A stretch of 64,000 bases of DNA from Candidatus Marinamargulisbacteria bacterium (GCA_023262965.1 JALQXX010000004.1:1-64000), one strand, 5' to 3'. Positions 1 through 10,511 are shown, numbered from the stretch's first letter. Notes: generated by a model not told the origin, from the letters alone. A program made the numbers and translations.

Positions 1-1021
1 TTAAGGGTTGTTACCGCACTATCCGCAATATCCACGGTCGCAATAGTCCCGTTCAAAATCTCATCCGTTGTTACCGCGCCTACGGCAATATCCGGTGCCA
101 TTATTGTTCCGTCCAAAATCTCGGATCCAATGACATTTTTATTGGTTACATTCGCCCAGTCCACCGATCCCGCTGTCACATTGGTTAACTGGCTCCCATC
201 TCCTATAAACGCATTCGCTGTTACCCTACCATTCACCTGAATCCCACTGGCTTTAATGGTCCCATTCACATCCAGAGCCTCTGTCGGGTTTGATGTCAAA
301 ATCCCTACATTTCCGCCCATATAAAAAATCTCACCTAACTCAGCCCCTGATTCAAATTTACCCTCCAAAAAACCCGTCAGATCCAATTTATTAAGCGGAA
401 TAGCGGCATCTATAGAAATATCCGCACTTGTTATAGTCCCATCCAAAATTTTAAGGGTTGTTACCGCACTATCCGCAATATCCACGGTCGCAATAGTCCC
501 GTTCAAAATCTCATCCGTTGTTACCGCCCCCGTTGAAAGAAGCCCTTCTATACCCGTTAGTTGGCTCCCATCTCCTATAAACGCATTCGCTGTTACCCTA
601 CCATTCACCTGAATCCCACTGGCTTTAATGGTCCCATTCACATCCAGAGCCTCTGTCGGGTTTGATGTCAAAATCCCTACATTTCCGCCCATATAAAAAA
701 TCTCACCTAACTCAGCCCCTGATTCAAATTTACCCTCCAAAAAACCCGTCAGATCCAATTTATTAAGCGGAATAGCGGCATCTATAGAAATATCCGCACT
801 TGTTATAGTCCCATCCAAAATTTTAAGGGTTGTTACCGCACTATCCGCAATATCCACGGTCGCAATAGTCCCGTTCAAAATCTCATCCGTTGTTACCGCG
901 CCTACGGCAATATCCGGTGCCATTATTGTTCCGTCCAAAATCTCGGATCCAATGACATTTTTATTGGTTACATTCGCCCAGTCCACCGATCCCGCTGTCA
1001 CATTGGTTAACTGGCTCCCAT
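1..1021. repeat. Long near-identical direct repeats inside the fibre gene
   Basis: Three copies start at 1, 451 and 823. By eye, 1-199 matches 823-1021 without a difference, 190-450 matches 562-822 without a difference, and the first 77 bases are shared by all three. The copy spacings are 450 and 372 bases, or 150 and 124 codons, so the reading frame is kept. The middle copy lacks a segment of about 26 codons present in the outer ones. Exact DNA identity, including third codon positions, implies recent duplication or gene conversion rather than selection on protein alone. The array may continue to the left. Confidence 0.9.
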
Positions 1022-4000
1022 TTCCAACAAACGCAGAGGCTGTGATGGTATCCTGAACATCAATATCCGCAGCCTTTATGATACCACTTGATTGAATATT
1101 CCCCAGCACATCCAAGGTTTCACTGGGAAATTTTGTCCCAATCCCCACATTTCCGCCATTAAAGTACGTTATGCCATTTCCAGTAATGGCTACCATATCA
1201 CCAACTAAATTTAATTTACTCAATGAAATAGCCGCATCCAACGCAATATCATCATTGAGGATGGTTTTATTTAAAATTTCATACGTAGATATTACGTTCA
1301 AGTCAATATCCACCGCTTGAATACTCCTGTCCAAAATTTCAGTGGTTGATACCGAACCTTCGACTATATGTTGGGACGTTATTGTTTTATCCGCTATCTC
1401 AAATCCAATCACATTTTTATCCGTCACATCCGCCCATGACACCGCACTTGCAACCACATTATCCAATCCACTACCATCGCCCTCAAACGCACCCGCAACC
1501 ACCGTACCACTCACCTGCATCGTGGGCGCAATAACCGCATCACTGGCCTGAATGGTCCCATTCACATCCAATGTTGTTTGAGGTGACACTGTTCCGATAC
1601 CAACATTCCCGCCATTAAAATACGTCACGCCATTTCCCGTAATAACCACATTAGGCCCCACTAAACTCAGTTTGCTCAACGGAATCGCTGCATCAGGCGC
1701 AATATCCACACTCATAATGGTACCATTCTTAATATGCGATGACTCAATGGCATCCACTGTCCCCAACAAATCGCTAAATTGACCGGTAAATGCCACCTGC
1801 GCCAATGCATCCTTCGACACATAGCTCTCTAACGTTTTACTCAACGAACCATTTGTAACATAATTACTAACATCCAACTGATTAAATTGATCAAGGGTCA
1901 CCAAATTCGCTACCGTATCATCAAATGTTGTTTTTAATACATAGGAATCCAAGTCCGATGCCAATGCGTATACCGACAAATCGGGCTTATCGTGCAAATC
2001 ACTGTACAATCCTGTAGTGGCCACGGTATTAAAGGCATTTTTTGTCACAAATTGATCCAATACCGTCCCCACGTTGATTTTACTCCACGAAATGTTGGCA
2101 TCCGCTGCAATATCACTGTTTATTATTGTAAAGTTTTTAATTTTATCGGTTGTCACAGCCTCATCGGCCAAGGCCGTTGTTGTCACCGATTGAGCCCCCA
2201 ATTTTAGCGCCGTCACACTGCCATTTGCGAGGGCAGATTCAGTAATAGCGTTCGCTGATACATTAACCGCAGCTACCGATCCCAATCCCAAATCAATCGA
2301 TTGAATCGTCCCATTCGCGATATCAACACTTTGAACCTGCGGATTAATAATGGCGGACCACGGCACGGCATCGACTTCAATATTGGTTAATTTCGATCCA
2401 TCGCCCTTAAACTGAGTGGCCTGCACTGTCCCGAGCACATCCAGTTCTGCTAAAGGCGAATTCGTGCCAATACCCACGTTACCACCACTGTAATAGATGC
2501 CATTGGACGTACCCAACCACTTACCTTCCTCAAATCCTGTCATATTAATTTTTGTTACCGATATATTAGCTCCCGCCGCAACGTCCTCATCAACAATACT
2601 GCCGTTTTTAATATCAACACTGTCAATACTACTGTCCAAAATAACACGACTATCCACACTATTTGTATTCAAGTGGCGATTAATAATAGCGTTATTTGCA
2701 ATCGTATCTGCGATTATGGCATTACGATTTAAATCCGCCGATTCAATAGAGCCATCCTTAATTTTTGACCCCGTAACCGCATCATCTTGAATGGCTGTTG
2801 AGCCAACCGAACCAAGCCCCATATGACGTGCTATTATAGCCTGATTCCCAATATCACCCCCCATAATCGTACCGTCCGTTATGTGGCGCCCCTCAATGGC
2901 GCTATTCGCTATATCAACCCCCTCAATAGTACCATTCAAAATAGTTGTGGTGGTGACACTCTCCGCCCCAAGATCATCACTGGTAATGGTCCCATTATAT
3001 ATATCCTCACTCAAAATGGATTCATTTTTAATATCGGTACTGGTTACCAATTTACCTAAAATATTATCCCAGGTTAATTCATTTTTCAAAACCACCGAAT
3101 CGGTGTTGGCGAGATCGTTAAAATCACCGGAAAATGCTACCGGCGCCAAGTCACTTGCACGCACATAATTACTCAAATCCAATACATCATTTCCCACGAT
3201 TAACGATCCCGATACCCGAAGCCCGCCTTCAACGTTTAATTGAATCCCAGGCTCATTCGTCAAACCACTTATTCCCAACTGGTTTGACGATGCATTCCAA
3301 AAAACCGTGTCAATATACCCCAACTCACTGGGGGTTTCAAACAACGCAATTCGCTGTGCTTTACCCGTACCTGTTATAAGATCACCCTCACGATCCGCGA
3401 TTCGAATGGGTTTATCCACAATCAAAACATCATTGACTTCCTGTAATGTCACAGACCCCACCGACACCGTTTTGGCCCGTATCGATGGTACCGGTACATT
3501 GATATTTCCGATAGACCCCCCAACCTGTAGGCCCTTTGTAATAACCACATCATCCACAATACTAACTATAGGATCCACCATAATTTTACCCCCAATACCC
3601 TTTATATTGGAATACAACCCCTCTTCTAAATGGCTCATATTAACGGATTTTAAATACCCATTATCGCCCACAATTCGATCGATCTCCGCATCGCTTAACC
3701 GCTGATCATCGACATTCACCCACTTTTGGCCGTTATAGCCCAACACCTGACCGGATTCAATCCCTGAAATAGCCACATCATTCAATAACGTCAATGACGT
3801 GGGGCTATTGGTAGTAGTACCCCCAACTGGTACCTGACCCGTATACCCATCACCAGGAGACGTTGGCACCCATTCCCCATTCTTTACAACCAGTATATCC
3901 CCTTCACTAACCTGATCAACATCCCGTATCGGAATGCCACGCAATCCCCGTGTACTATGACTGTCATCACTAATACGCGATTTAATCGAATACGGCTGGC

Positions 4001-4340
4001 TAACCAGTGCTAAGTTTACCGAATTTCCACCAATGATAACGCCCAATTCCACACCATTTTCATCAAACATATCCACATTTAAATGACGTTGTTGATCATC
4101 TACACCTTCTAAATTGATATTTAATACCCCATTGTCTATAAGCACCGCATCTGTTTTGGACCAAACCGGATTGACTTGATTGGGATGATTGATTGTAATA
4201 ACAATCGAATAGTAGCCATTTAACAACGTGCCATAATCATCGCTTAGTACCAACTGAACATTTAATGCCACGTCATTAATGCCAAACACCGCCATTGAAA
4301 AGCTTGTTATTAATCCAATTACCCAATATCTAAATTTCAT
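1..4340 (-). CDS. Repetitive secreted fibre-like protein, 3' end beyond left edge
   Basis: One minus-strand frame stays open from an ATG at 4340 to the left edge, giving about 1446 visible residues. Residues 1-20 look like a signal peptide. They are followed by a beta-rich N-terminal domain of about 110 residues that closes with VSQPYS. Most of the rest is modular, with repeated variants of NVGIGTxxP, LDVNGTI, FxGDGSxLTN and GTIxSxDI. Such motifs occur in phage tail-fibre-like and bacterial surface proteins. No catalytic motif is visible, and the C-terminus, where a chaperone or anchoring domain might sit, is outside the window. The gene at the right edge has the same plan. A surface fibre or adhesin role is inference. 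Plus-strand reading frames inside it are by-products of the repeats. Confidence 0.8.
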   Translation of the reverse strand, partial: MKFRYWVIGLITSFSMAVFGINDVALNVQLVLSDDYGTLLNGYYSIVITINHPNQVNPVWSKTDAVLIDNGVLNINLEGVDDQQRHLNVDMFDENGVELGVIIGGNSVNLALVSQPYSIKSRISDDSHSTRGLRGIPIRDVDQVSEGDILVVKNGEWVPTSPGDGYTGQVPVGGTTTNSPTSLTLLNDVAISGIESGQVLGYNGQKWVNVDDQRLSDAEIDRIVGDNGYLKSVNMSHLEEGLYSNIKGIGGKIMVDPIVSIVDDVVITKGLQVGGSIGNINVPVPSIRAKTVSVGSVTLQEVNDVLIVDKPIRIADREGDLITGTGKAQRIALFETPSELGYIDTVFWNASSNQLGISGLTNEPGIQLNVEGGLRVSGSLIVGNDVLDLSNYVRASDLAPVAFSGDFNDLANTDSVVLKNELTWDNILGKLVTSTDIKNESILSEDIYNGTITSDDLGAESVTTTTILNGTIEGVDIANSAIEGRHITDGTIMGGDIGNQAIIARHMGLGSVGSTAIQDDAVTGSKIKDGSIESADLNRNAIIADTIANNAIINRHLNTNSVDSRVILDSSIDSVDIKNGSIVDEDVAAGANISVTKINMTGFEEGKWLGTSNGIYYSGGNVGIGTNSPLAELDVLGTVQATQFKGDGSKLTNIEVDAVPWSAIINPQVQSVDIANGTIQSIDLGLGSVAAVNVSANAITESALANGSVTALKLGAQSVTTTALADEAVTTDKIKNFTIINSDIAADANISWSKINVGTVLDQFVTKNAFNTVATTGLYSDLHDKPDLSVYALASDLDSYVLKTTFDDTVANLVTLDQFNQLDVSNYVTNGSLSKTLESYVSKDALAQVAFTGQFSDLLGTVDAIESSHIKNGTIMSVDIAPDAAIPLSKLSLVGPNVVITGNGVTYFNGGNVGIGTVSPQTTLDVNGTIQASDAVIAPTMQVSGTVVAGAFEGDGSGLDNVVASAVSWADVTDKNVIGFEIADKTITSQHIVEGSVSTTEILDRSIQAVDIDLNVISTYEILNKTILNDDIALDAAISLSKLNLVGDMVAITGNGITYFNGGNVGIGTKFPSETLDVLGNIQSSGIIKAADIDVQDTITASAFVGNGSQLTNVTAGSVDWANVTNKNVIGSEILDGTIMAPDIAVGAVTTDEILNGTIATVDIADSAVTTLKILDGTITSADISIDAAIPLNKLDLTGFLEGKFESGAELGEIFYMGGNVGILTSNPTEALDVNGTIKASGIQVNGRVTANAFIGDGSQLTGIEGLLSTGAVTTDEILNGTIATVDIADSAVTTLKILDGTITSADISIDAAIPLNKLDLTGFLEGKFESGAELGEIFYMGGNVGILTSNPTEALDVNGTIKASGIQVNGRVTANAFIGDGSQLTNVTAGSVDWANVTNKNVIGSEILDGTIMAPDIAVGAVTTDEILNGTIATVDIADSAVTTL

Positions 4341-4355
4341 ATATAGCTCGCTACT

Positions 4356-4364
4356 ACAGTACCA
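4356..4364 (-). promoter_or_regulatory. Possible extended -10 box of the fibre gene
   Basis: On the minus strand TGGTACTGT lies 15 bases before the fibre gene's ATG at 4340. It resembles the TGRTAnAnT boxes seen before other genes here but fits less well, and no clear -35 is visible. It sits in the 93-base divergent gap shared with glyQ. Confidence 0.35.
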
Positions 4365-4418
4365 ATAGGGTTGTTCCCGTTGTTGGTTAAAAATAAACAT
4401 GTGACCGGACCAATTTTG

Positions 4419-4427
4419 TGGTATAGT
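4419..4427 (+). promoter_or_regulatory. Extended -10 promoter box of glyQS
   Basis: TGGTATAGT ends 6 bases before the glyQ ATG at 4434, and no Shine-Dalgarno sequence lies between. Transcription starting 6-7 bases past the box would begin at or next to the start codon, so the mRNA may be leaderless. No convincing -35 is present. Confidence 0.55.
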
Positions 4428-4433
4428 CTTGCT

Positions 4434-5297
4434 ATGAGCTCTTTTCAACATATTGTTGAGCAACTCCATGCGTTTTGGCAGAATCAGGGATGCCTCATTT
4501 TATTTCCTTACGATACAGAAAAAGGCGCTGGCACCATGAGTCCACACACCACATTACGTTGTTTGGGCCCTGATCCATGGCATGTGGCCTATGTTGAGCC
4601 CTCGCGTCGACCGACCGATGGACGTTATGGTGAAAATCCCAATCGATTGCAGCACTATTTTCAATATCAGGTTATTATGAAGCCCGCGCCGGATACCATT
4701 CAAGATATGTACTTAAACAGCTTAATGGCTATTGGCATCAACCCAGCTAATCATGATATTCGGTTTATTGAAGATAATTGGGAATCCCCTACATTGGGTG
4801 CCTGGGGTGTCGGATGGGAAGTATGGTTGGATGGAATGGAAATCACCCAATTTACCTACTTTCAGCAATGTGGCGGATTGGACTGTCGACCGGTTCCTGT
4901 TGAAATCACCTACGGTCTTGAACGGTTAGCCATGTTTATCCAGCAAGTTGATCATGTAATGGATATTGTATGGCAAAACGATGGTCCCACCTATTACAAG
5001 GATATTTACAAAGCCAGTGAAGTGGATTATTCCCATTACAATTTTAATCATGCAACCGTAGAACGTCTTAGCGCTCTTTTTGATATATATGAAGCGGAAT
5101 CCCGTCATTGTATTACCACCGGTGGGGTATACCCCGCTTATGATTACTGTTTAAAATGCTCCCATACATTCAATATATTGGATGCCCGTGGGGCTATTTC
5201 TGTAACCGAACGCACCCGTTACATTTTACGCATTCGTGATCTGGCATTTCAGTGCGCCAATTTATACGTAGAAAAAAGGACGGCATCCAATGGCTAA
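4434..5297 (+). CDS. glyQ: Glycyl-tRNA synthetase alpha chain
   Basis: This is the catalytic subunit of the bacterial alpha2-beta2 glycyl-tRNA synthetase, which charges tRNA-Gly with glycine using ATP. The 287 residues match the family from end to end, with the landmarks [30 protein letters not shown] and TQFTYFQQ, and a C-terminal CLKCSH segment. The E. coli protein is 303 residues. I chose ATG 4434 because the family N-terminus begins at MSSFQH. An in-frame start further upstream would add 21 unrelated residues. It overlaps glyS by 8 bases, so the subunits are probably translationally coupled. Confidence 0.97.
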   Translation: MSSFQHIVEQLHAFWQNQGCLILFPYDTEKGAGTMSPHTTLRCLGPDPWHVAYVEPSRRPTDGRYGENPNRLQHYFQYQVIMKPAPDTIQDMYLNSLMAIGINPANHDIRFIEDNWESPTLGAWGVGWEVWLDGMEITQFTYFQQCGGLDCRPVPVEITYGLERLAMFIQQVDHVMDIVWQNDGPTYYKDIYKASEVDYSHYNFNHATVERLSALFDIYEAESRHCITTGGVYPAYDYCLKCSHTFNILDARGAISVTERTRYILRIRDLAFQCANLYVEKRTASNG

Positions 5298-7362
5298 CGC
5301 TCTATTTGAATTGGGATTGGAAGATATCCCGGCCCGATTCATTTCAAACTGCATCACCGATTTAAAAACACGTATCGAAAAAAAATGCCGTACAGCCCGT
5401 ATTTCAACGTCCGACACGACGATTAAAACCTATGCCACCCACCGTCGGCTGGCCATTATTTTAACCGATCTACTCCCCCAGCAACCCGAATTACATCAGC
5501 AAATTGACGGGCCTGGCCTGGTCATTAGTCGTGATGACGCCGGTCAATGGCTTCCCCCCGCCATTGGTTTTGCCAAAAAATATGGCGTATCGCCAGACGA
5601 TCTGGGATCACGGGTGAACGACAAAGGGCAACCCATTGTAACCCTAGAGATCCTACAGCCCGGCCAACCCACGAACGCCGTTCTTTCCACGATATTTTGT
5701 GAAGCTGTTCACGAAATGCCCCTTCCCATTGCCATGGTGTGGGGCAACGGCGTTGGCCCTTTTATTCGTCCCATCAAATGGATTTGTGCTTTATTTGACA
5801 ATCACGGCATTTCAGGCACCTTGTTTAATGTGAATTTTGGAACAACAACCTATGGGCACCGCTTTTTAACACAGGGCGATACACCCGCATTAGGGGCATC
5901 CATTCCCCTATCTTCCCCCACCGATTATGTAGATGCATTGGCGGCCCATCATGTATGTGTGTGTGCTGCAACGCGTCGAGAACGCATTGGCGACCAACTT
6001 CGCCTGCATACGGATGTACACGACAATGCCTTACTCGACGAGGTCGTGTATTTAGCAGAATCCCCTGTTGTGTTGCCCATTTCATTTGATCCAACATTTT
6101 TGGAATTACCCCATGATGTGCTAACAGCTTGTTTAAAAAAACATCAAAAAGCATTTCTGGTCCACCAAAAAAACACCCTCGAACCCAGCTGTCTTATTAT
6201 TGCGGATTCCATAACGGACACCAACCGTGAATCGGTCATTGCGGGCAATAAACGGGTCATGCAAGCCCGATTAACCGATGCGCAGTTTTTTTGGACCATG
6301 GATATCCAAAAAAATGGGTTCTCCACATGGAATAACCATCTTAAAAACCGGGTGTTTCAGGATGGCATGGGATCCGTATTTGATAAAGTAGAACGAACGT
6401 GTTATTTATGCAATACCATCATTGATCAAATTCAAGAATCCAAATCGTTTCGTGATATTGTGGCGCGAGCGGCACATCGATGCAAAGCGGATTTAGCATC
6501 GGAAATGGTAATGGAGTTTCCCGAACTGCAAGGGACTATGGGGGCCTACTATGCCATTGTTTTTCGTGAGCTACCCTCGGTAGCCTTGGCAATTCGGGAT
6601 CACTATAAGCCGCGCTATGATGGGGATACCATGCCCGAAACGCTGGCTGGAGCGGTTTTATCCATTGCCGATCGTATCGATACCATTATCACCTGTTTTG
6701 AAAACAACGCCATTCCCACCGGATCACGGGACCCCTGGGGTATTCGACGCGCTATGATTGCTATTGCGCGTATTATTATCCACTTTAATATGCCGCTCAA
6801 CATTATGCAGTGCTTGGAAGATGCGACACTTGTTATTAATCGCCCGCTATCGGATCGCACCCAAGAATGTGCAATCTTTTTTAAACAACGCCTTAAAACC
6901 GTATGGGCCGATTACGGCATTTCAAGTGATATGTTTGATTGGGTATCCGATTATCTATTATCCAATACCCTACTTGCCTACACCAACAGTTGCCAGTTGG
7001 CCACCATTCAAACCGAAAGCCCGGACGATTACGCATTATTGGTTGAAACGGCCCATCGCGTTGCACGCATCGTCCCCAGCGATTGGCAAAAAGCCCCGAT
7101 TTTAACCCAAATGTTTTGTCTCCCCATTGAAACCGAGGCTTATACCGCATTTGCCAATATTCCTCCCAGTAATGGGGCATTTAACGAAACCCTGTATCCT
7201 CACCTAATAGTATTTTGTCGCATATTGGCGAACTACTTTGATACCGTGTTGATTCACAGCGATAATCCCGATGAATCCGCTAATCGACGCCAATTTATGG
7301 CCGTGATTAATGATTACTTCAACAGCTTTGGCAATTGGTCTTGTTTAAAAAAACACACGTAA
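5290..7362 (+). CDS. glyS: Glycyl-tRNA synthetase beta chain
   Basis: This is the beta subunit of glycyl-tRNA synthetase and carries tRNA recognition, including the C-terminal anticodon-binding region. Its 690 residues equal the usual family length of about 690. Recognisable segments are the N-terminal [13 protein letters not shown], a central HD-like region with [17 protein letters not shown], and a region with DPWGIRRA. The ATG lies inside the end of glyQ, preceded by the purine-rich AAAAAAGGA in the glyQ coding sequence. The alpha-beta form contrasts with the single-chain enzyme of many other bacteria. Confidence 0.97.
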   Translation: MANALFELGLEDIPARFISNCITDLKTRIEKKCRTARISTSDTTIKTYATHRRLAIILTDLLPQQPELHQQIDGPGLVISRDDAGQWLPPAIGFAKKYGVSPDDLGSRVNDKGQPIVTLEILQPGQPTNAVLSTIFCEAVHEMPLPIAMVWGNGVGPFIRPIKWICALFDNHGISGTLFNVNFGTTTYGHRFLTQGDTPALGASIPLSSPTDYVDALAAHHVCVCAATRRERIGDQLRLHTDVHDNALLDEVVYLAESPVVLPISFDPTFLELPHDVLTACLKKHQKAFLVHQKNTLEPSCLIIADSITDTNRESVIAGNKRVMQARLTDAQFFWTMDIQKNGFSTWNNHLKNRVFQDGMGSVFDKVERTCYLCNTIIDQIQESKSFRDIVARAAHRCKADLASEMVMEFPELQGTMGAYYAIVFRELPSVALAIRDHYKPRYDGDTMPETLAGAVLSIADRIDTIITCFENNAIPTGSRDPWGIRRAMIAIARIIIHFNMPLNIMQCLEDATLVINRPLSDRTQECAIFFKQRLKTVWADYGISSDMFDWVSDYLLSNTLLAYTNSCQLATIQTESPDDYALLVETAHRVARIVPSDWQKAPILTQMFCLPIETEAYTAFANIPPSNGAFNETLYPHLIVFCRILANYFDTVLIHSDNPDESANRRQFMAVINDYFNSFGNWSCLKKHT

Positions 7363-7415
7363 TAATTTGCTACATAGCATCACTACAAACAATGGTTGGA
7401 ACCTTACTCAAAATT

Positions 7416-7424
7416 TGGTAGACT
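7416..7424 (+). promoter_or_regulatory. Extended -10 promoter box of the aroG operon
   Basis: TGGTAGACT ends 8 bases before the ATG at 7433, in a 70-base gap. A TTGGAA at 7396-7401 sits 17 bases upstream of the TAGACT hexamer and could be a -35. There is no Shine-Dalgarno sequence between box and start. Confidence 0.55.
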
Positions 7425-7432
7425 GATAGCGT

Positions 7433-8467
7433 ATGTCAACTTTAGAGAATATTCATATTGCGTCTATTGACCCCATTCCTTCACCGCATGATTTAAAGTC
7501 TGCGCACCCCTTATCCATCACTCTCTCCAATCGTGTGATTGAAACACGTCAACACATTCGAAATATTATTACAAAAAAAGACCCCCGGTTTTTGGTTGTT
7601 ATTGGCCCCTGCTCTATTCATGATGTGAATGCCGCCTTGGCCTATGCGGAACGACTGGCCCCTTTTGTTAAAAAATATCAAAAAAAGTGCATCATCGTCA
7701 TGCGTGTGTACTTTGAAAAACCCCGTACCACTATTGGTTGGAAAGGATTAATCAATGACCCCGATTTGGATGGATCCAATCGCATTGAAAAAGGATTAAA
7801 AACAGCGCGCGAATTGCTCATTTCTGTTTTAGAAATGGGTATTCCAACAGGGACTGAACTGTTGGACCCTATTTTACCCCAATATTATGCGGACACCATC
7901 TGTTGGGCCTCCATTGGGGCACGTACCAGTGAATCCCAAACCCATCGTGAAATGGCCAGTGGGTTATCAATGCCCATTGGGTTTAAAAACGCGACAGACG
8001 GCAATATTGACATTGCGCTACAAGCCATTGAATCGGCTCGCCATTCCCATACCTTTATTGGCGTCACCCAAGATGGATCGATTGCGAAGGTATCCTCTAA
8101 AGGTAATTTGGATTCCCATTTAATTATCCGTGGGGGTAACAACGGTCCCAACTACTCCTCGGTTCAAATGGCCGAGCACAGTGATCGCATCCGTGAATTG
8201 GGCATCCGAGCACCCATATTGGTGGATTGCTCTCATGGCAATTCCCGAAAAAAAGCCGCCAATCAATCAAAGGTATTAAACAGTATCCTCAATCAACGGG
8301 TTGCCGGCAATAACGCCATCATAGGGGCGATGATTGAAAGCTTTTTAGTGCATGGCAATCAACCCATTTCCCCCGCATTAGTGTATGGCCAGTCCATTAC
8401 CGATGAGTGTATTGATTGGGAAGAAACCAACGCTTTATTGGCACATATTTATGATCGTTTACCATGA
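7433..8467 (+). CDS. aroG: 3-deoxy-7-phosphoheptulonate (DAHP) synthase, class I
   Basis: It condenses phosphoenolpyruvate and erythrose 4-phosphate to DAHP, the first step of the shikimate pathway. The 344 residues match the AroF/G/H type (E. coli AroG has 350). Landmarks are VVIGPCSIHD with the metal-binding cysteine, YFEKPRTTIGWKG, GARTSESQTHREMASG and LVDCSHGNSRK. The paralogue (AroF, G or H specificity) cannot be read from sequence alone, so aroG is a family label. It starts a run of three genes joined by 4-base overlaps. aroE and aroK lie elsewhere in this window, so the pathway genes are scattered. Confidence 0.93.
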   Translation: MSTLENIHIASIDPIPSPHDLKSAHPLSITLSNRVIETRQHIRNIITKKDPRFLVVIGPCSIHDVNAALAYAERLAPFVKKYQKKCIIVMRVYFEKPRTTIGWKGLINDPDLDGSNRIEKGLKTARELLISVLEMGIPTGTELLDPILPQYYADTICWASIGARTSESQTHREMASGLSMPIGFKNATDGNIDIALQAIESARHSHTFIGVTQDGSIAKVSSKGNLDSHLIIRGGNNGPNYSSVQMAEHSDRIRELGIRAPILVDCSHGNSRKKAANQSKVLNSILNQRVAGNNAIIGAMIESFLVHGNQPISPALVYGQSITDECIDWEETNALLAHIYDRLP

Positions 8468-9588
8468 CTAGACGTGTTTTTATTGCCGCAACACGCCAAA
8501 ATGATGGTAAGACCACGGTATCGTTGGGTCTTTTTAAAGCATTGCGTCAACGCGATGCCTCCCTGCAATACATGAAGCCGGTTGGTCAGCAGTATAAAAT
8601 TATACACGGCAAAAAAATCGATAAAGATGCGGTGTTATTTCAGAATGCGTTTCATTTAAATGCCGATCATTTGTCGTCGATGAGCCCTGTTGCCTCGCCC
8701 AGTGGATTTACACAATCGTATATTGAATCCCCAAACCCCGATAGCTTACATGCCAAAATAATCGACGCAGATACACACTTAACCCGTGATGCAACGGCCA
8801 TTTTATATGAAGGTACCGGTCACGCAGGTGTTGGATCCGTATTTGATTTATCCAATGCACGTGTTGCTCAATTACTCAAAAGCCCTGTTATTATTGTATC
8901 CATCGGTGGCATTGGCAAAGCGATTGATGAAATCATGCTAAATGCCAGTGTATTCAATCAAATAGGGGTGCCGATTATGGGTGTTATTATCAATAAAGTA
9001 CGCCCAGAAAAATACGACAAAATCAATCATTTTGTTCGGCAAGGATTATCCCGATTGGGGCTACCCGTTTTGGGCGTTATTCCATTAAATGATCAACTGA
9101 CATTCCCCACAATCAACGCCATTATTGATGAACTAACGCCCACGGTCATCTCACTGAATAATTCTAGCCAGAATAATTCCATCGAAAATTTCTTAATTGG
9201 GGATATGATGCCCCATAATGTGTTGGGACACATTCGTAAAAATACCGTTATGATTATTCCAGGGAACCGTGAAGGTCTGGTGTTAACGGCCGTTTGTGAG
9301 CATTTACTCAATACCGAACCCACTATGGTATCGGGAATTATCTTTACCAATGGTATACGTCCGCATCAAAAAATTCTGGATTTGTTGTATAAATCCCACA
9401 TCCCCCTACTGATGCTTGATGAAGATGCGTTTTCAATTGCCACAAAAATCAACAATATGATTGTTAAAATTCGATTAGAAGATCAGCATAAAATTACTAT
9501 TGCGGGGCAAATGATCGAAGAATATGTGGACATTGACACTATATATACCAAAATGGCCGATACATCTTGGGCATCACCCCCTCTATGA
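8464..9588 (+). CDS. BioD-like P-loop plus DRTGG-domain protein
   Basis: The 374-residue protein has an N-terminal dethiobiotin-synthetase-like ATPase domain (residues 1 to about 210, P-loop ATRQNDGKTT). It is followed by a DRTGG-type domain (about 230-345, containing MIIPGNREGLVL). The same pair forms the N-terminal regulatory part of long phosphotransacetylases, but the acetyltransferase domain is absent and the length is complete without it. A sensory or regulatory role in acetyl-CoA or carbon metabolism is plausible but unproven. The start overlaps the upstream stop by 4 bases (ATGA), and its own stop overlaps the next start likewise, so the three genes form one operon. It should not be called BioD. 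Confidence 0.8.
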   Translation: MTRRVFIAATRQNDGKTTVSLGLFKALRQRDASLQYMKPVGQQYKIIHGKKIDKDAVLFQNAFHLNADHLSSMSPVASPSGFTQSYIESPNPDSLHAKIIDADTHLTRDATAILYEGTGHAGVGSVFDLSNARVAQLLKSPVIIVSIGGIGKAIDEIMLNASVFNQIGVPIMGVIINKVRPEKYDKINHFVRQGLSRLGLPVLGVIPLNDQLTFPTINAIIDELTPTVISLNNSSQNNSIENFLIGDMMPHNVLGHIRKNTVMIIPGNREGLVLTAVCEHLLNTEPTMVSGIIFTNGIRPHQKILDLLYKSHIPLLMLDEDAFSIATKINNMIVKIRLEDQHKITIAGQMIEEYVDIDTIYTKMADTSWASPPL

Positions 9589-10511
9589 TTTTTAATTTTT
9601 CAACACGGCATATCAAAAAACATCTATCTCAGGTAAATCGCATTATTGATGAGGCCGTTTCAGGCGTTGATCCATCCATAAAACCACTATATGACTACAT
9701 TATGCAAGCCCGGGGCAAGCAAATTCGATCGGTTATTATGATCCTTATTGGCGAAACGATTGCGGACAAATCCAAATTATACACAACCTGTGCTGGGATT
9801 GAGCTTATTCATTTAGCATCCCTGATTCACGATGACATTGTGGATAATGCGACACGCCGTCGGGAACTCGATACGATTCACCAGCGGTTTGGTAAAACCA
9901 ATGCCTTACTCATGGGGGTTCACTGCTATTCATTGGCTTTACGCTTATTTTCGCGGGTTGATAACTACACCATAGCGCGTGTATCCGAAGCGGTGACACA
10001 TCTATGTGAAGGAGAATTCATACAAGTCAATCATCGATCCAATCACGCATTGAGTGAGGCGGATTACTGGACCATTGTGCAAAAAAAAACCACCCCTCTA
10101 TTTGCTGTTTCATGTGAATTGGCCACCTATTTTTGTGGACTCCCCCCTGAAAGCCATCAAAAAATGTACCGTATTGGCACATTAATTGGCGATCTTTTTC
10201 AATTAATCGATGATATTTTAGATTTTTATGGAAAAGACTCCTCTAAAAATACATACCAAGACATTGCAATGGGCGACATGTCTCTCCCTATGATTTGGGG
10301 GTTAGACTTAAATCCCCATTTAGAAGAAATGCATTATACGCTACAAACAAATAAACACATCATTCAACATAAAACACGTGGTATCACCAAACAAAAAGTT
10401 ACGTCTATTTTGGATTTACTAAACGACATAAACCTTCCCACGGCCCACTACATTCACGATGTTGTTCGGTCTATTTTGTCACAAGCACCGGAATTTACAA
10501 CGTATCAATAA
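9585..10511 (+). CDS. Polyprenyl diphosphate synthase
   Basis: This is a trans-isoprenyl diphosphate synthase that elongates an allylic diphosphate with isopentenyl diphosphate, probably for a quinone side chain. Both aspartate-rich motifs are present: HDDIVDNATRRR (first, about residue 85) and LIDDILDF (second, about 207). The usual GGKRxRP near residue 45 is changed to RGKQIRSV, keeping the lysine and the following arginine. The 308-residue length fits. I use ATG 9585, which overlaps the upstream stop by 4 bases, rather than an in-frame start 18 bases earlier. Product chain length cannot be predicted safely. The 3' end overlaps convergent gcvH by 17 bases. Confidence 0.9.
   Translation: MIFNFSTRHIKKHLSQVNRIIDEAVSGVDPSIKPLYDYIMQARGKQIRSVIMILIGETIADKSKLYTTCAGIELIHLASLIHDDIVDNATRRRELDTIHQRFGKTNALLMGVHCYSLALRLFSRVDNYTIARVSEAVTHLCEGEFIQVNHRSNHALSEADYWTIVQKKTTPLFAVSCELATYFCGLPPESHQKMYRIGTLIGDLFQLIDDILDFYGKDSSKNTYQDIAMGDMSLPMIWGLDLNPHLEEMHYTLQTNKHIIQHKTRGITKQKVTSILDLLNDINLPTAHYIHDVVRSILSQAPEFTTYQ

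Noticed and set aside
1-1021. CRISPR array
   Set aside because: The repeats are hundreds of bases long, in frame and coding, with no short spacers.
1342-3705. Several plus-strand open frames of 60-130 codons
   Set aside because: They lie opposite the fibre gene, have repeat-derived low-complexity translations and no ribosome-binding sites.
8464-9588. BioD (dethiobiotin synthetase) to pair with bioB
   Set aside because: The second domain is DRTGG-like and the P-loop departs from BioD. bioB is about 23 kb away.
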